Positions 9,193 to 17,089 of a stretch of 64,000 bases of DNA are shown here, piece after piece. The translations under genes were made by a program, and so were the position numbers. A model generated the notes under the pieces. It saw only the letters and a program-made list of their open reading frames with translations, had not been told where the DNA came from and ran no database searches. The stretch spans positions 248,001-312,000 of the forward strand of contig DAIPMW010000003.1 of NCBI GenBank assembly GCA_036768475.1, written 5' to 3'. Positions within the stretch are counted from its first letter, which is position 1; each line of letters begins with the position of its first letter. The stretch is from JAEUMD01 sp036768475. Its GTDB lineage: Bacteria > Pseudomonadota > Alphaproteobacteria > Rhizobiales > Hyphomicrobiaceae.

Positions 9193-9317
9193 AGAGCAGG
9201 TCAGGCTTTGATTGAATGACGTCTGGCCGTTGTGGCCTGCTCTTTCGCTTTGTTTGAGAGCCTCAATCACGGCTTCGACGGAAGCAGTCGCGCTTCCGTC
9301 TCAGCCGAGTTGGCTAT
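9193..9317. repeat. Dispersed repeat, copy A (MITE-like)
   Basis: About 120 bases that align at roughly 85% identity by eye with 25666-25788. Shared blocks include CAGGTCAG, TTTGATTGAAT, GTTGTGGCCT, TTTGTTTGA, AGCCTCAATCACG and CGACGGAAGCAGT followed by CGCTTCC and TCAGCCGA. An internal hairpin GGAAGC/GCTTCC with a 6-base loop is conserved in both copies. The left end starts CTAGAGCAGGTCAG. No open frame is conserved between copies, so it is non-coding. It lies in the gap between two convergent genes. Confidence 0.75.
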
Positions 9318-9368
9318 CGCGCCACCGAAGTCGGCGATATGCGTTTCCCTCTTCCAAGTCGTATTTTA

Positions 9369-9761
9369 TCAGTGCCGCTGAAGCTCGGCGCCGAAAGCTT
9401 CATTCAGTTCGGCATCGATGTCCTCGGCCGCATGGTTCCAGCCATTGCGCCGGTCGACATGCGGCTCGCGTTGCATCGCGTCGGGTATCGCGTGGTGGGG
9501 ACGTTGCAGTTGGTCGCCGGTGCGATCGGTGAGGGGACGCGATGGGAGGGTGCAGAGCCGCGAGGCCAATGCCTGCAACTCACCCTTGATCTCGGCGCGG
9601 CGCATTTCGTGATGCAGGGTGACATTCTGCACTTCGCGCAAGAGTTGTTCGTCGGTGCGGCGGATCGCGTCGGCCAGCGCCAGCATGATGTTCATCTCGT
9701 GGCGTGATTTCTCGACAAGCTCGGTCAGCAGTTCTTCGATGTTCTCAGGAAGCCCGGTCAT
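9369..9761 (-). CDS. Conserved hypothetical protein with helical N-terminus
   Basis: A 130-residue acidic-to-neutral protein. The first roughly 70 residues are strongly helical and heptad-like (ENIEELLTELVEKSRHEMN, then LALADAIRRTDEQLLREV), suggesting a coiled coil. The last 60 residues are His/Arg-rich and look less conserved, ending close to the repeat. No signal peptide or membrane span. The frame has alphaproteobacterial codon use on the minus strand, and the plus-strand reading is a shadow. No function is proposed. Confidence 0.6.
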   Translation of the reverse strand: MTGLPENIEELLTELVEKSRHEMNIMLALADAIRRTDEQLLREVQNVTLHHEMRRAEIKGELQALASRLCTLPSRPLTDRTGDQLQRPHHAIPDAMQREPHVDRRNGWNHAAEDIDAELNEAFGAELQRH

Positions 9762-9994
9762 TGAAACCCCCAGTGGTTGGCTGACTTCTCATCGTGGCGA
9801 TTCGGATGGCCGAAAAAAGTCAAGCAATGCCGCAATTTATGTGCTCATGTTGGTTGCAACGCTGAGGCCGTTGCTTGGGCCCATCCGTGGCCGGCACCCT
9901 TTTCGCTCACCCTCGCTGCGGCGAGGCGGCATGCAATGGATGCCAAGCCTCGGCGTCACGTCGAGAGATCGCAACGAAGAAGAGAGGTAACGAC

Positions 9995-10555
9995 ATGGCG
10001 GGGACTGCGGCAGGCCAGCCGGTCGTATCGATGATCGCGCTGATGAGCGATAACAATGCGCTTGCGGGGCCCGTCCATTCTGTGGCGTGGCGCGCACCCT
10101 GGCTCGTCAACCGGGCAGTGCAGGTAACGCGCAACCGGCCGGTGATCATCGGGCGGCGCGCGTTTCACTATATGAACATGCTTGGCGGTGACCGGTGGCT
10201 GTTCGTCGTCACGCGAGACGAGGACTTGCTGGAAGCCGGCGGCAACCATCATCTCTCGGGATATGGGTTCTGGTTTCTGCCCGACCTGGATGCGGCGTTT
10301 GACGCGGCGCGGCGCCTGGCGAAGACGAAGAGTGCGCCGGAGATTTTCGTCGCCGGAGGGGCAAGCCTCTACCAACAGGCGATGCCGCACGCAGGGCGCA
10401 TCTATCGCACGGTGCTGCACGAAACGGTGGAAGATGCGCCAATGCTCCAAGCCGATGCGCTCAGCGGCTGGCGCGAGGTGCATTCGGAGCGGCGCGTGAA
10501 AGGCGGCGACGGGTTCCCTGATCAGACCTACTCGGTGATCGAACGTACCGCATGA
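9995..10555 (+). CDS. Dihydrofolate reductase family protein with altered active site
   Basis: A 186-residue protein of dihydrofolate reductase fold. It shows the N-terminal strand VSMIALMSDN, the substrate-loop Trp (VAWRAPW), the NADPH-loop PVIIGRR, the VVTR strand, and the C-terminal GGASLYQQAMPHAGRIYRT. In E. coli DHFR the acid Asp27 follows W-x-x-P-A. Here the aligned residue is Leu37 (W32-R-A-P-W-L), so the proton-donating acid is missing. It may bind folates or act on another reducible substrate; it cannot simply be called folA. The ATG at 9995 is preceded by AGAGAGG. No thyA is nearby. Confidence 0.8.
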   Translation: MAGTAAGQPVVSMIALMSDNNALAGPVHSVAWRAPWLVNRAVQVTRNRPVIIGRRAFHYMNMLGGDRWLFVVTRDEDLLEAGGNHHLSGYGFWFLPDLDAAFDAARRLAKTKSAPEIFVAGGASLYQQAMPHAGRIYRTVLHETVEDAPMLQADALSGWREVHSERRVKGGDGFPDQTYSVIERTA

Positions 10556-10621
10556 AAATTGTCCGTTCGTGCCCGGCTGGCACATGCCGGGCGAGAATGC
10601 GACAGTGAGAAACAGGCAAAC

Positions 10622-10644
10622 GGCCGGCCCTTAAAGAGCCGGCC
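10622..10644. terminator. Hairpin between convergent genes, possible bidirectional terminator
   Basis: A perfect 7-bp stem GGCCGGC/GCCGGCC with a 9-base loop containing CTTAAAG. It lies between the DHFR-like gene (plus) and the small secreted protein (minus). On the minus strand it is followed by a short T run (GTTTGCC), so efficiency may be modest. Confidence 0.45.
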
Positions 10645-10666
10645 ATCTGCAACTCAGGCGTTGTCC

Positions 10667-10966
10667 TTACTTGTGCCAGCGGTGCTGCTTGCTGTGCCAC
10701 CAGCCGTGACGCGAACCCTCTGAACGCCAGATCCAGAAATCGCCGCGCGGACGATGCGTACGGCAGGCGATGCGAACGCCGTGGCGAGGTGAGCGATGCA
10801 AGCCGCCGCGGCCCCACTCGCATGCACTATGGCGGCCATGGACCTGGACGACACCATTTTGTGCCGCAGGTGCCTTGGCGAGTCCGGCGAGCGGTGCGGC
10901 GCTGGCCGTTGCGGCAGACGCGGTAACCGCAAGGGCCGTAAGAGCAGCAATCTTGGTGAGTTTCAT
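10667..10966 (-). CDS. Small secreted His/Trp/Arg-rich protein
   Basis: A 99-residue protein with a textbook signal peptide (MKLTKIAALTALAVTASAA, Ala-rich with cleavage near ASAAP). The mature region of about 75 residues is rich in Gly, His, Arg and Trp, ending GWWHSKQHRWHK, with two Cys. Proteins with this composition occur often in Hyphomicrobiales without known role; metal or surface binding is a guess. The start ATG at 10966 has GGAGAT about 6-11 bases upstream. Confidence 0.65.
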   Translation of the reverse strand: MKLTKIAALTALAVTASAATASAAPLAGLAKAPAAQNGVVQVHGRHSACEWGRGGLHRSPRHGVRIACRTHRPRGDFWIWRSEGSRHGWWHSKQHRWHK

Positions 10967-11221
10967 GTTGGGTTATCTCCTGGGTGGATGACGTTGATGC
11001 AGACCCTAACGGTGAGCGATCGGTTTTCCGTCGCGACCTCACCTGCGCGTTTCGCTTTGACATGGACGCACGCGGAGCCGCATCACGCGCCACGGTATTC
11101 AGCCGGTGACCGTGGCGCTATTGCGGCCGGCCACAACAAGTGGCGTTTGTTCTTTGTTGAAACAGAAAACGGAAGAAACGGTGCCCTTCATGGCGTGGCA
11201 GAGGCAGGGCGTGTTTGTCGA

Positions 11222-11689
11222 TCAACCACGTCCGCGATAGGGCGCCACTCCCTGGTCGGGGAGCCATACGTCGGAGGGGCAGGCTCCTGATTGCCAGAAG
11301 ACATCGATCGGGATGCCGCCGCGCGGAAACCAGTAGGCGCCGATACGCAGGAAGTGCGGTTCGAGTAATGTCACGAGCCGCTTGCCGATCGCGACCGTGC
11401 AATCTTCGTGGAATGCGCCATGGTTGCGAAAGGAGCCGAGATAAAGCTTGAGCGATTTGGATTCCACCAGCCAGTCCTGCGGCACATAGTCGATGACCAG
11501 GTGGGCGAAATCGGGCTGTCCCGTCACCGGGCACAGCGAGGTGAACTCAGGTGCGGTGAAACGCGCCAGATAGTGTGTGTCTTGATGCGGATTGGCGACG
11601 CGCTCGAGCAGCGCTGTGTCGGGACTCTCGGGCAAGGGAACCTGGTGGCCGAGAATCTTGGTGGGCTTTGCCTTCGCCTTGTTTGCCAT
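11222..11689 (-). CDS. queF: NADPH-dependent 7-cyano-7-deazaguanine reductase QueF
   Basis: QueF reduces the nitrile of preQ0 to the aminomethyl group of preQ1 using two NADPH. The 155-residue protein is the short, unimodular type. The catalytic Cys is in FTSLCPVTGQPDF, the QueF signature ESKSLKLYLGSFRNH follows, and FHEDC gives the later Cys/His region. The frame extends upstream to 11782 through queD, but ATG 11689 starts the family-like sequence. It lies 4 bp after queD on the same strand, so they form a unit. Confidence 0.95.
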   Translation of the reverse strand: MANKAKAKPTKILGHQVPLPESPDTALLERVANPHQDTHYLARFTAPEFTSLCPVTGQPDFAHLVIDYVPQDWLVESKSLKLYLGSFRNHGAFHEDCTVAIGKRLVTLLEPHFLRIGAYWFPRGGIPIDVFWQSGACPSDVWLPDQGVAPYRGRG

Positions 11690-11693
11690 TGGA

Positions 11694-12080
11694 TTACTCT
11701 GCAGCCATCCGGGTGAACGAGCGCGGGCCGCGATAGATACAGCCTTCGTGGCAGCTGTCGCGTGCGATCTCGATCTCGGCAAGGCCGGGGACGCGGTTTG
11801 CGATGCGATCCCACAGCCACATTGCGATCAATTCCAGCGTCGGCGCCTTCAACCCCTCAATGTCGTTCAGCATGCGATGATCGAGCGCGTCGCGCGCATC
11901 AGCAACCGCCGCGGAAAGATCATCGAAATGCATCACCAGCCCTGTCGTGGGATCAGGGTCGCCCGCGACGGTGATGCGGGCGCGGAACGAGTGACCGTGC
12001 ACACGGGAGTTGGGATGCCCGAGCGGGGCGCTCGGCAGAAAGTGCGCGGCTTCGAAATAAAACTCTCGGTAGATGAGCAT
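11694..12080 (-). CDS. queD: 6-carboxytetrahydropterin synthase family protein QueD
   Basis: QueD converts dihydroneopterin triphosphate to 6-carboxytetrahydropterin, the precursor for QueE. The 128-residue protein has the zinc histidines His13 (EAAHFLP), His28 and His30 (VHGHSF), and DALDHRMLN. In E. coli QueD the catalytic Cys sits four residues before the HGH; here that position is Asn24 (HPNSRVHGH). The C-terminus instead ends RDSCHEGCIY with two Cys. This is a COG0720 subgroup lacking the usual Cys. Context (queF, queE, queC) still favours the queuosine pathway. Confidence 0.85.
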   Translation of the reverse strand: MLIYREFYFEAAHFLPSAPLGHPNSRVHGHSFRARITVAGDPDPTTGLVMHFDDLSAAVADARDALDHRMLNDIEGLKAPTLELIAMWLWDRIANRVPGLAEIEIARDSCHEGCIYRGPRSFTRMAAE

Positions 12081-12345
12081 GGTCTTGAGGATCAGGATCC
12101 TTGAAATTCATTCTTGCAGGCTTCTAACGGTCCCGAGCGGACAGGGCAATGCCGAAGACGGACGATTTCCCGCTCCGTGGGCCGCGTCGAACCATCCTTT
12201 GAACCCTTTGTATGAAGAGTCGAAACGGCAGGATTTGTGCGTAACGAGACAAAGGATTATCCGCTACACTCCTTTCTGTTTCCAAGTGAGTGATTATGGC
12301 GGCGCGATCGTTTTCAAGCGCAAATGCTATTTGGGGGGCTTTCCC

Positions 12346-13113
12346 ATGACGACAGCGTCCAGCAGGGTTCCGGGCCTGCCCGCAAGCGCCTTCGAGCGCG
12401 GATATTACTTTCATATGGCTGTCGTTTGCGCGGTTGTGGCGTTTCTGGGCTTTGCACCGACCTACTGGATGCCGATGACGGAGGGGCGACTGAACGTCCC
12501 TCCCGTCATTCATGTCCACGCCCTGGTGTTCTTCATGTGGGCGTTGTTTCTTGTTGCACAGACGTGGCTTGCCGCGACGCGCCGACTGGCATCCCATCGC
12601 GCCATGGGCATGTTCGCCATCTCGCTTGCCACGACGATGACGATCATGGGCGTGCTGGTCGCCATCGACCGGATGAGGGCGGCTGCCGCGGCTGGCCAGA
12701 AGGAGGCCGGGCTGGCCTTCTCAATCGTTCCATTGGGCTCGATACTGCTTTTCGCCGTCATTTTCGGCTTTGCGGTTGCCAATGTGCGCCGGCCCGATTG
12801 GCATAAGCGGCTCATGCTCGCAGGCTCCATTTCGATTCTGGATGCGCCCATCGCGCGCTGGTTCGTAACGTTCCTAGCGCCGGAACCACCATCCGGCCCG
12901 CCGCCTGTTGCTGTCGACATCGGGCCATCGGCGGTGGCTCTGATGCTGCTCGGGATTGCCATGTTTGCGGACCGGCGCAACAACGGACGCATTCATCGCG
13001 CGTATTGGATTGTGTGCGGCGCATATGTGGCCTTGAAGGTGCTGCAAGTGCCTCTAAGTACGACAGCGCAATGGCATGCGGTTGCAGACTGGGTCATGCG
13101 GCTCGCCGGCTGA
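12346..13113 (+). CDS. Integral membrane protein, unknown function, with conserved-looking His residues
   Basis: About 255 residues with six or seven hydrophobic segments. His residues appear at membrane borders: VIHVHALVFFMW, ASHRAMGMF, DWHKRLML and RIHRAYW. That spacing recalls membrane proteins that coordinate haem or metal, but I cannot name a family with certainty. The ATG at 12346 is preceded by TTGGGGGG. The frame is open back to 12073 but that part has no membrane character. It interrupts the queuosine genes. The 265 bases upstream, shared with queD, hold no recognised gene. Confidence 0.75.
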   Translation: MTTASSRVPGLPASAFERGYYFHMAVVCAVVAFLGFAPTYWMPMTEGRLNVPPVIHVHALVFFMWALFLVAQTWLAATRRLASHRAMGMFAISLATTMTIMGVLVAIDRMRAAAAAGQKEAGLAFSIVPLGSILLFAVIFGFAVANVRRPDWHKRLMLAGSISILDAPIARWFVTFLAPEPPSGPPPVAVDIGPSAVALMLLGIAMFADRRNNGRIHRAYWIVCGAYVALKVLQVPLSTTAQWHAVADWVMRLAG

Positions 13114-13340
13114 ATGGGGCGGCATCGCAGCTGCGGTTCTGCGGTCCGGCGGGGCGTTGAACAGCGATTGCCGCGCGGGCTGGCAAGACACTTGTGCGGC
13201 GATTTTGTGAATGTTTCCAAAATTGTAACCACGCCGAGCAAAACGGGAGGGTGTTTCAGTTCCCGTTAGGGCTTGTGCCGGCAGATTTCCGAACCACTGG
13301 GCCCGTAACGGGGCCGGTCCACATTCGGAGACAACGCAAA

Positions 13341-14720
13341 ATGGCACGGTGGGGCAACAAAACTGCGCTTTGGAGTGACCGAAGCGGCGGCATTGCAATT
13401 ATGTTTGCGTTGTTTGCGGCCCTGCTGATCGGGTTCGTCGGGTTCGCGATCGACTTTACAAGGTCGAACCGAGTTGCAACGGACGCACAAGCCTCGCTTG
13501 ATGCGGCCGCGCTTGCCGCCGCCCGTGCGAAGGCGATGAACCAGGGCGATCCCGAAACTGTGGCCAATCAGTTTTTCAATGCCAATTTCGTCGTCAAAAA
13601 CGACGTGAGTTCCTACAGTATGGCGACGCTCGTCGACGAAAGTGAGCGGCAGATTACAGTGAATGCCACTGCGAAAATGCGAACCTACTTTGCGCGTATC
13701 CTGGGCTTCACTGACTTCGATCTGAATCTTCGCGCAGCCTCGACCTACGGCGTGACAACTTCCGAATTGGTACTCGTCCTGGATAATACCGGTTCGATGG
13801 CTGGCGCGAAGCTCGACGCCCTCAAGGCTGCGGCCACCGGACTTGTCGACACGGTCTATTCTGTTCCAAATGCCGAGGCGAACGTCCGTATCGGCCTCGT
13901 TCCCTTCGCGCAATACATCAATGTCGGCCTGGAATATCGCAATGCTGCCTGGATCGACGTGCCGATGGACAGCAGCACGACAACCTATCAATGCTGGAAT
14001 ACCTACCCCAATGCCACGTCGAGCAATTGCCAAACCACGTCGTATGCGTGCCTGAATGATGGCATGCCTTCGACATGCCAGTCGACGTCATGCGACTGGA
14101 ACTGGGGAAACCCGGTGGAGCAATGTGGGGATGTGAGACACGATCAGACGTGGCACGGATGTGTCGGCAGCCGCTCATATCCCCTGGACGTGCAGTCCGG
14201 CGCCGATTTTTCCACGCGCGTACCCGGGCTCATGAACCAGTATTGCAACAGCAAGATTCTGCGGCTGACCAATATGAAGCCAGATCTCGTCAACCAGATC
14301 AATTCGATGGTGGCGGTCTACGATACCTTTATCCAGCCAGGTGTCATCTGGGGCTGGCGGGTGCTCGACTGGAACGCACCGTTCGGTGATGGAGTGGATC
14401 CGAATTCCACTCAGGTCCGCAAGTACATGGTAATCATGACCGACGGCATCAACACGAAGTCTCCCACCTATCCGACGCACGATGGCTGGGATGCAACGTT
14501 GGCGAATGACCTGACGAAAGAAGTCTGCCAGAGCGTTAAGGCGAAAGGCGTTGTGATTTATACCGTCGCCTTCGATGTGACAGAGCCCACCGTGGTCGAT
14601 GTGCTGAAAACCTGCGCGAGCGGTCCCGATTACTATTATCAGGCCGCCGATGCGGGCAGTCTCTCTGCCTCGTTCAAAAAGATCGCGGAAAGCATCTCTG
14701 TGGTCCGCATCGCGCGGTAA
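13341..14720 (+). CDS. TadE/TadG-like protein with von Willebrand factor A domain
   Basis: A 459-residue protein. The N-terminus (WSDRSGGIAIMFALFAALLIGFVG) is the TadE/G-type pilin-like anchor, with the Gly residues seen in this group. A MIDAS motif DNTGSMAGAK near residue 150 and a later IMTDGINTK define a vWA domain that binds a metal and, often, protein ligands. Between them (about residues 215-285) lies a Cys-rich insert with about ten Cys. Similar proteins occur in tight-adherence (Flp pilus) loci, but no tadA, rcpA or flp gene is here. The start has GGAG 10 bases upstream. Confidence 0.85.
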   Translation: MARWGNKTALWSDRSGGIAIMFALFAALLIGFVGFAIDFTRSNRVATDAQASLDAAALAAARAKAMNQGDPETVANQFFNANFVVKNDVSSYSMATLVDESERQITVNATAKMRTYFARILGFTDFDLNLRAASTYGVTTSELVLVLDNTGSMAGAKLDALKAAATGLVDTVYSVPNAEANVRIGLVPFAQYINVGLEYRNAAWIDVPMDSSTTTYQCWNTYPNATSSNCQTTSYACLNDGMPSTCQSTSCDWNWGNPVEQCGDVRHDQTWHGCVGSRSYPLDVQSGADFSTRVPGLMNQYCNSKILRLTNMKPDLVNQINSMVAVYDTFIQPGVIWGWRVLDWNAPFGDGVDPNSTQVRKYMVIMTDGINTKSPTYPTHDGWDATLANDLTKEVCQSVKAKGVVIYTVAFDVTEPTVVDVLKTCASGPDYYYQAADAGSLSASFKKIAESISVVRIAR

Positions 14721-14766
14721 GAAATCTGCCGCTTCGGCATGCGGCGTGAGGGATGAGATTCCAGGC

Positions 14767-15396
14767 TCAGGGAATTCCGATCAGCTTGTGCGTCTGCAGT
14801 GATAGGCGCCACTCTGGATTTGCCTTGCAGTAGGCGACGGTGGCAACGGTGTTGGCGTCGCGATCGGGACCGTCCATCGGCTGCAGGTAGCGGTACTGGA
14901 AATCAAGGTCCAGGCAGTCCTCGGGGGCCAAACCGTCCTGGGGATAGACGAGTTTCAACTCATCGCCGGAACGCTGTATGAGCCTGGTGCCGGCCTTTGG
15001 ACTGACGCAGATCCAGTCAATGGCGCGCGGCACCTTGATCGTGCCATTGGTCTCGATTGCAATCTCGAACCCCTCGTTGTGGAGGGCGGTGATGAGCGGC
15101 AGGTTGACCTGCAACATGGGCTCGCCGCCGGTGAGGACGACGAGCGAGGGGGTTGCCTCATCGCCAGCGGCAGCAGCGATGGCCTCGACCAGGTCTTCCG
15201 GGCGCTTGAACTTGCCGCCGCCAGGGCCGTTGGTGCCGACGAAATCGGTGTCGCAGAAGCGGCATTCAGCGCTCATCCGGTCGGCTTCCTGACCCGACCA
15301 GAGATTGCAACCGGCAAAACGGCAAAAGATCGCGGGCCGGCCCGCGTTCTGGCCTTCCCCCTGCAGCGTATAGAAGATCTCCTTGACCTGATACAT
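14767..15396 (-). CDS. queE: 7-carboxy-7-deazaguanine synthase QueE
   Basis: A radical-SAM enzyme that rearranges 6-carboxytetrahydropterin to 7-carboxy-7-deazaguanine. In 209 residues it shows YTLQGEGQNAGRPA, the cluster-binding set CNLW, then a 14-residue spacer and CRFCDTDF (the expanded CX14CX2C of QueE), VLTGGEPMLQ, and IETNGT. The C-terminus reads LSLQTHKLIGIP, typical of the family. ATG 15396 is the family start; ATG 15405 and 15483 are upstream in frame. It is convergent with the TadG-like gene and divergent from yhhQ. Confidence 0.95.
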   Translation of the reverse strand: MYQVKEIFYTLQGEGQNAGRPAIFCRFAGCNLWSGQEADRMSAECRFCDTDFVGTNGPGGGKFKRPEDLVEAIAAAAGDEATPSLVVLTGGEPMLQVNLPLITALHNEGFEIAIETNGTIKVPRAIDWICVSPKAGTRLIQRSGDELKLVYPQDGLAPEDCLDLDFQYRYLQPMDGPDRDANTVATVAYCKANPEWRLSLQTHKLIGIP

Positions 15397-15527
15397 GGCG
15401 CACATCTGGAGAGCGCCGCGCTGACTGTCAAGCATTGAGGGTGCGGTGGCGGCGGCATGGCGTTGTAGCTTCGGGCGCGCCAACGATGCAATGATAGGTG
15501 ACAGCGGGCAGACGGAGGAGGGGGCTC

Positions 15528-16250
15528 ATGAGCGACCGGGCGACGGGAGCAGGTGCAGCGCGCTTCAATTACTACGATCTCGTCATGGCCGCATTTGTCA
15601 CGGTGTTGATCTGCTCGAATCTGATCGGCCCAGCTAAGATAGCGACGATCGAGCTTCCACTGGTGGGTGCGTTCGTGTTCGGCGCGGGTGTTCTGTTCTT
15701 TCCGATCTCCTACATTTTCGGCGACGTTCTGACAGAAGTGTACGGCTATGCGCGGGCACGCAAGGTGATCTGGGTCGGATTTGCAGCACTCGCCTTCGCA
15801 AGCCTGATGTCGGCAATCGTTGTTGCGCTGCCACCGGCATCTTTCTGGAAACACCAAGCGGCCTACGAGGTGGCGTTCGGTAACACGTGGCGGATCGTCG
15901 GCGCGTCGATGATCGCCTATTTCTGCGGCGAGTTCGTCAACTCGTACGTTCTGGCGAAAATGAAGGTCTGGACACAAGGCCGCTGGCTTTGGACGCGCAC
16001 GATCGGCTCGACGATTTTCGGCGAGGCCGTCGACAGCACGCTGTTCTATCCGCTGGCGTTCTACAACTCAGGCATTATTCCCAACGAGGCGCTGCCGCAG
16101 GTCATGGTGGCGCAGTTCCTGTTGAAGACGCTGGTCGAGGTCGTCTTCACACCGCTGACTTACAAGATCGTCAGATTTCTCAAACGCGTGGAACACGTCG
16201 ATCACTACGACCGCGATACCGACTTCACACCGTTCTCGATGAAGACGTGA
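15528..16250 (+). CDS. yhhQ: Queuosine precursor transporter (YhhQ/VUT family)
   Basis: A 240-residue membrane protein with about six spans. YhhQ imports preQ0 and preQ1. Family markers are FPISYIFGDVLTEVYGYARARKVIW, with the acidic residues within the membrane, and the later TIGSTIFGEAVDSTLFY. The ATG at 15528 follows GGAGGAGGGG. It lies 130 bp from queE on the opposite strand, which fits a role in queuosine supply by salvage alongside the synthesis genes. Confidence 0.9.
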   Translation: MSDRATGAGAARFNYYDLVMAAFVTVLICSNLIGPAKIATIELPLVGAFVFGAGVLFFPISYIFGDVLTEVYGYARARKVIWVGFAALAFASLMSAIVVALPPASFWKHQAAYEVAFGNTWRIVGASMIAYFCGEFVNSYVLAKMKVWTQGRWLWTRTIGSTIFGEAVDSTLFYPLAFYNSGIIPNEALPQVMVAQFLLKTLVEVVFTPLTYKIVRFLKRVEHVDHYDRDTDFTPFSMKT

Positions 16251-16449
16251 TTATCTTATTGTGACACGTGTTGCGGGAGACATAGTCGCCGCGAACCGCG
16301 TACCAGCTGATGGCAGCCGCACCAGCGGCGGCGCGCGGTCGCGCGCCGACCGGCGCTGGTCGGGTCGGTGCAAGGCTTACGGGGTGATACGCGTTGTGGG
16401 GAGATATTTTCGCCGCGGGCCCCGTTCGGCTGAACGCCGCTCGCCGCGT
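16251..16449. other. Intergenic stretch with imperfect direct repeat
   Basis: About 200 bases. Two stretches of about 50 bases, starting at 16261 and 16384, align imperfectly (GTGACACGTGTTGCGGGAGA versus GTGATACGCGTTGTGGGGAG, both followed by a CGCCGCG block). GC-rich hairpins such as GCGCGC/GCGCGC lie between them. No gene recognised. Confidence 0.35.
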
Positions 16450-16794
16450 TCAGAAAACCTGCCCGTGGATGGGGATTTCCTCGACACGGGTCGTTTCGCT
16501 GGTGACGTCGCCGAAATAGAGGAACGCCATGCCACCGCGCGTGACGGGAGAGATGTCGAGGGTTTGACTGACGGCATCGTACATGGCACGCGCATCCTCT
16601 CCATAGAGATAGATCGTGCCGACGCTGCCGTCGTCAGCCAGCTCATGACCGTCGAGTTCGCCCAGACCATCGGCAGTCAAGATTCCGTCGAGCTGGTCGG
16701 CAAGGTTCACGAGGGGAGCCAGATCCTGCGTTCCGTCAGTGCAGAATCTCGCGCCGTAGTCGTCGAACCGGATGATAAGCGCTTGGGCGGTCAT
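16450..16794 (-). CDS. Hypothetical protein
   Basis: A 114-residue acidic, soluble protein with mixed alpha/beta character (ALIIRFDDYGARFCTDGTQD near the N-terminus, GGMAFLYFGDVTSET near the C-terminus). No family is recognised. It is the last gene of a minus-strand set after queC and the 94-residue hypothetical, with only 10 bp to the latter, so co-transcription is likely. It could be a small accessory protein of unknown role. Confidence 0.6.
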   Translation of the reverse strand: MTAQALIIRFDDYGARFCTDGTQDLAPLVNLADQLDGILTADGLGELDGHELADDGSVGTIYLYGEDARAMYDAVSQTLDISPVTRGGMAFLYFGDVTSETTRVEEIPIHGQVF

Positions 16795-16804
16795 GTCTGT
16801 ATTG

Positions 16805-17089
16805 TCACTCCTGCTTTGGCCGATCAGCTCTCGTGGTTAATTCATGATGGATAGCGCGCAGCTCGACCCTCGGATCGGCAAAGCGTTCGTAATCCATGTG
16901 CGTGCGGGCATACCAGTAGCGGGCATTCGACGCATCGCCTTCCATCTTATGCAGCACGGCATGCAGCCAGCAGGCGATCGGGCTTTCCTCGTGAGCCTGC
17001 ACGATGGTGTGCGCGGCATCCCACCGTCCTGCCAAGGCGTGTTCGAGTGCCGTTATCAGCTCTGTCCGGATGTTCTCGCTCGTTGCCAT
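16805..17089 (-). CDS. Conserved hypothetical protein, helical repeat-like
   Basis: A 94-residue protein, mostly helical, with ALEHALAGRWDAAHTIVQAHE and a second unit containing VLHKMEGDASNARYWYART. It resembles a short TPR-like two-helix arrangement known from rhizobial proteins of unknown function. The 3' end of queC (stop at 17056) overlaps its start by about 30 bases, pointing to translational coupling. ATG 17089 was chosen; ATG 17098 is 9 bases upstream. Confidence 0.7.
   Translation of the reverse strand: MATSENIRTELITALEHALAGRWDAAHTIVQAHEESPIACWLHAVLHKMEGDASNARYWYARTHMDYERFADPRVELRAIHHELTTRADRPKQE

Noticed and set aside
13194..13340. Upstream extension of the TadG-like protein
   Set aside because: The added residues lack the pilin-like anchor and overlap likely promoter DNA; ATG 13341 has a Shine-Dalgarno and begins just before the anchor.
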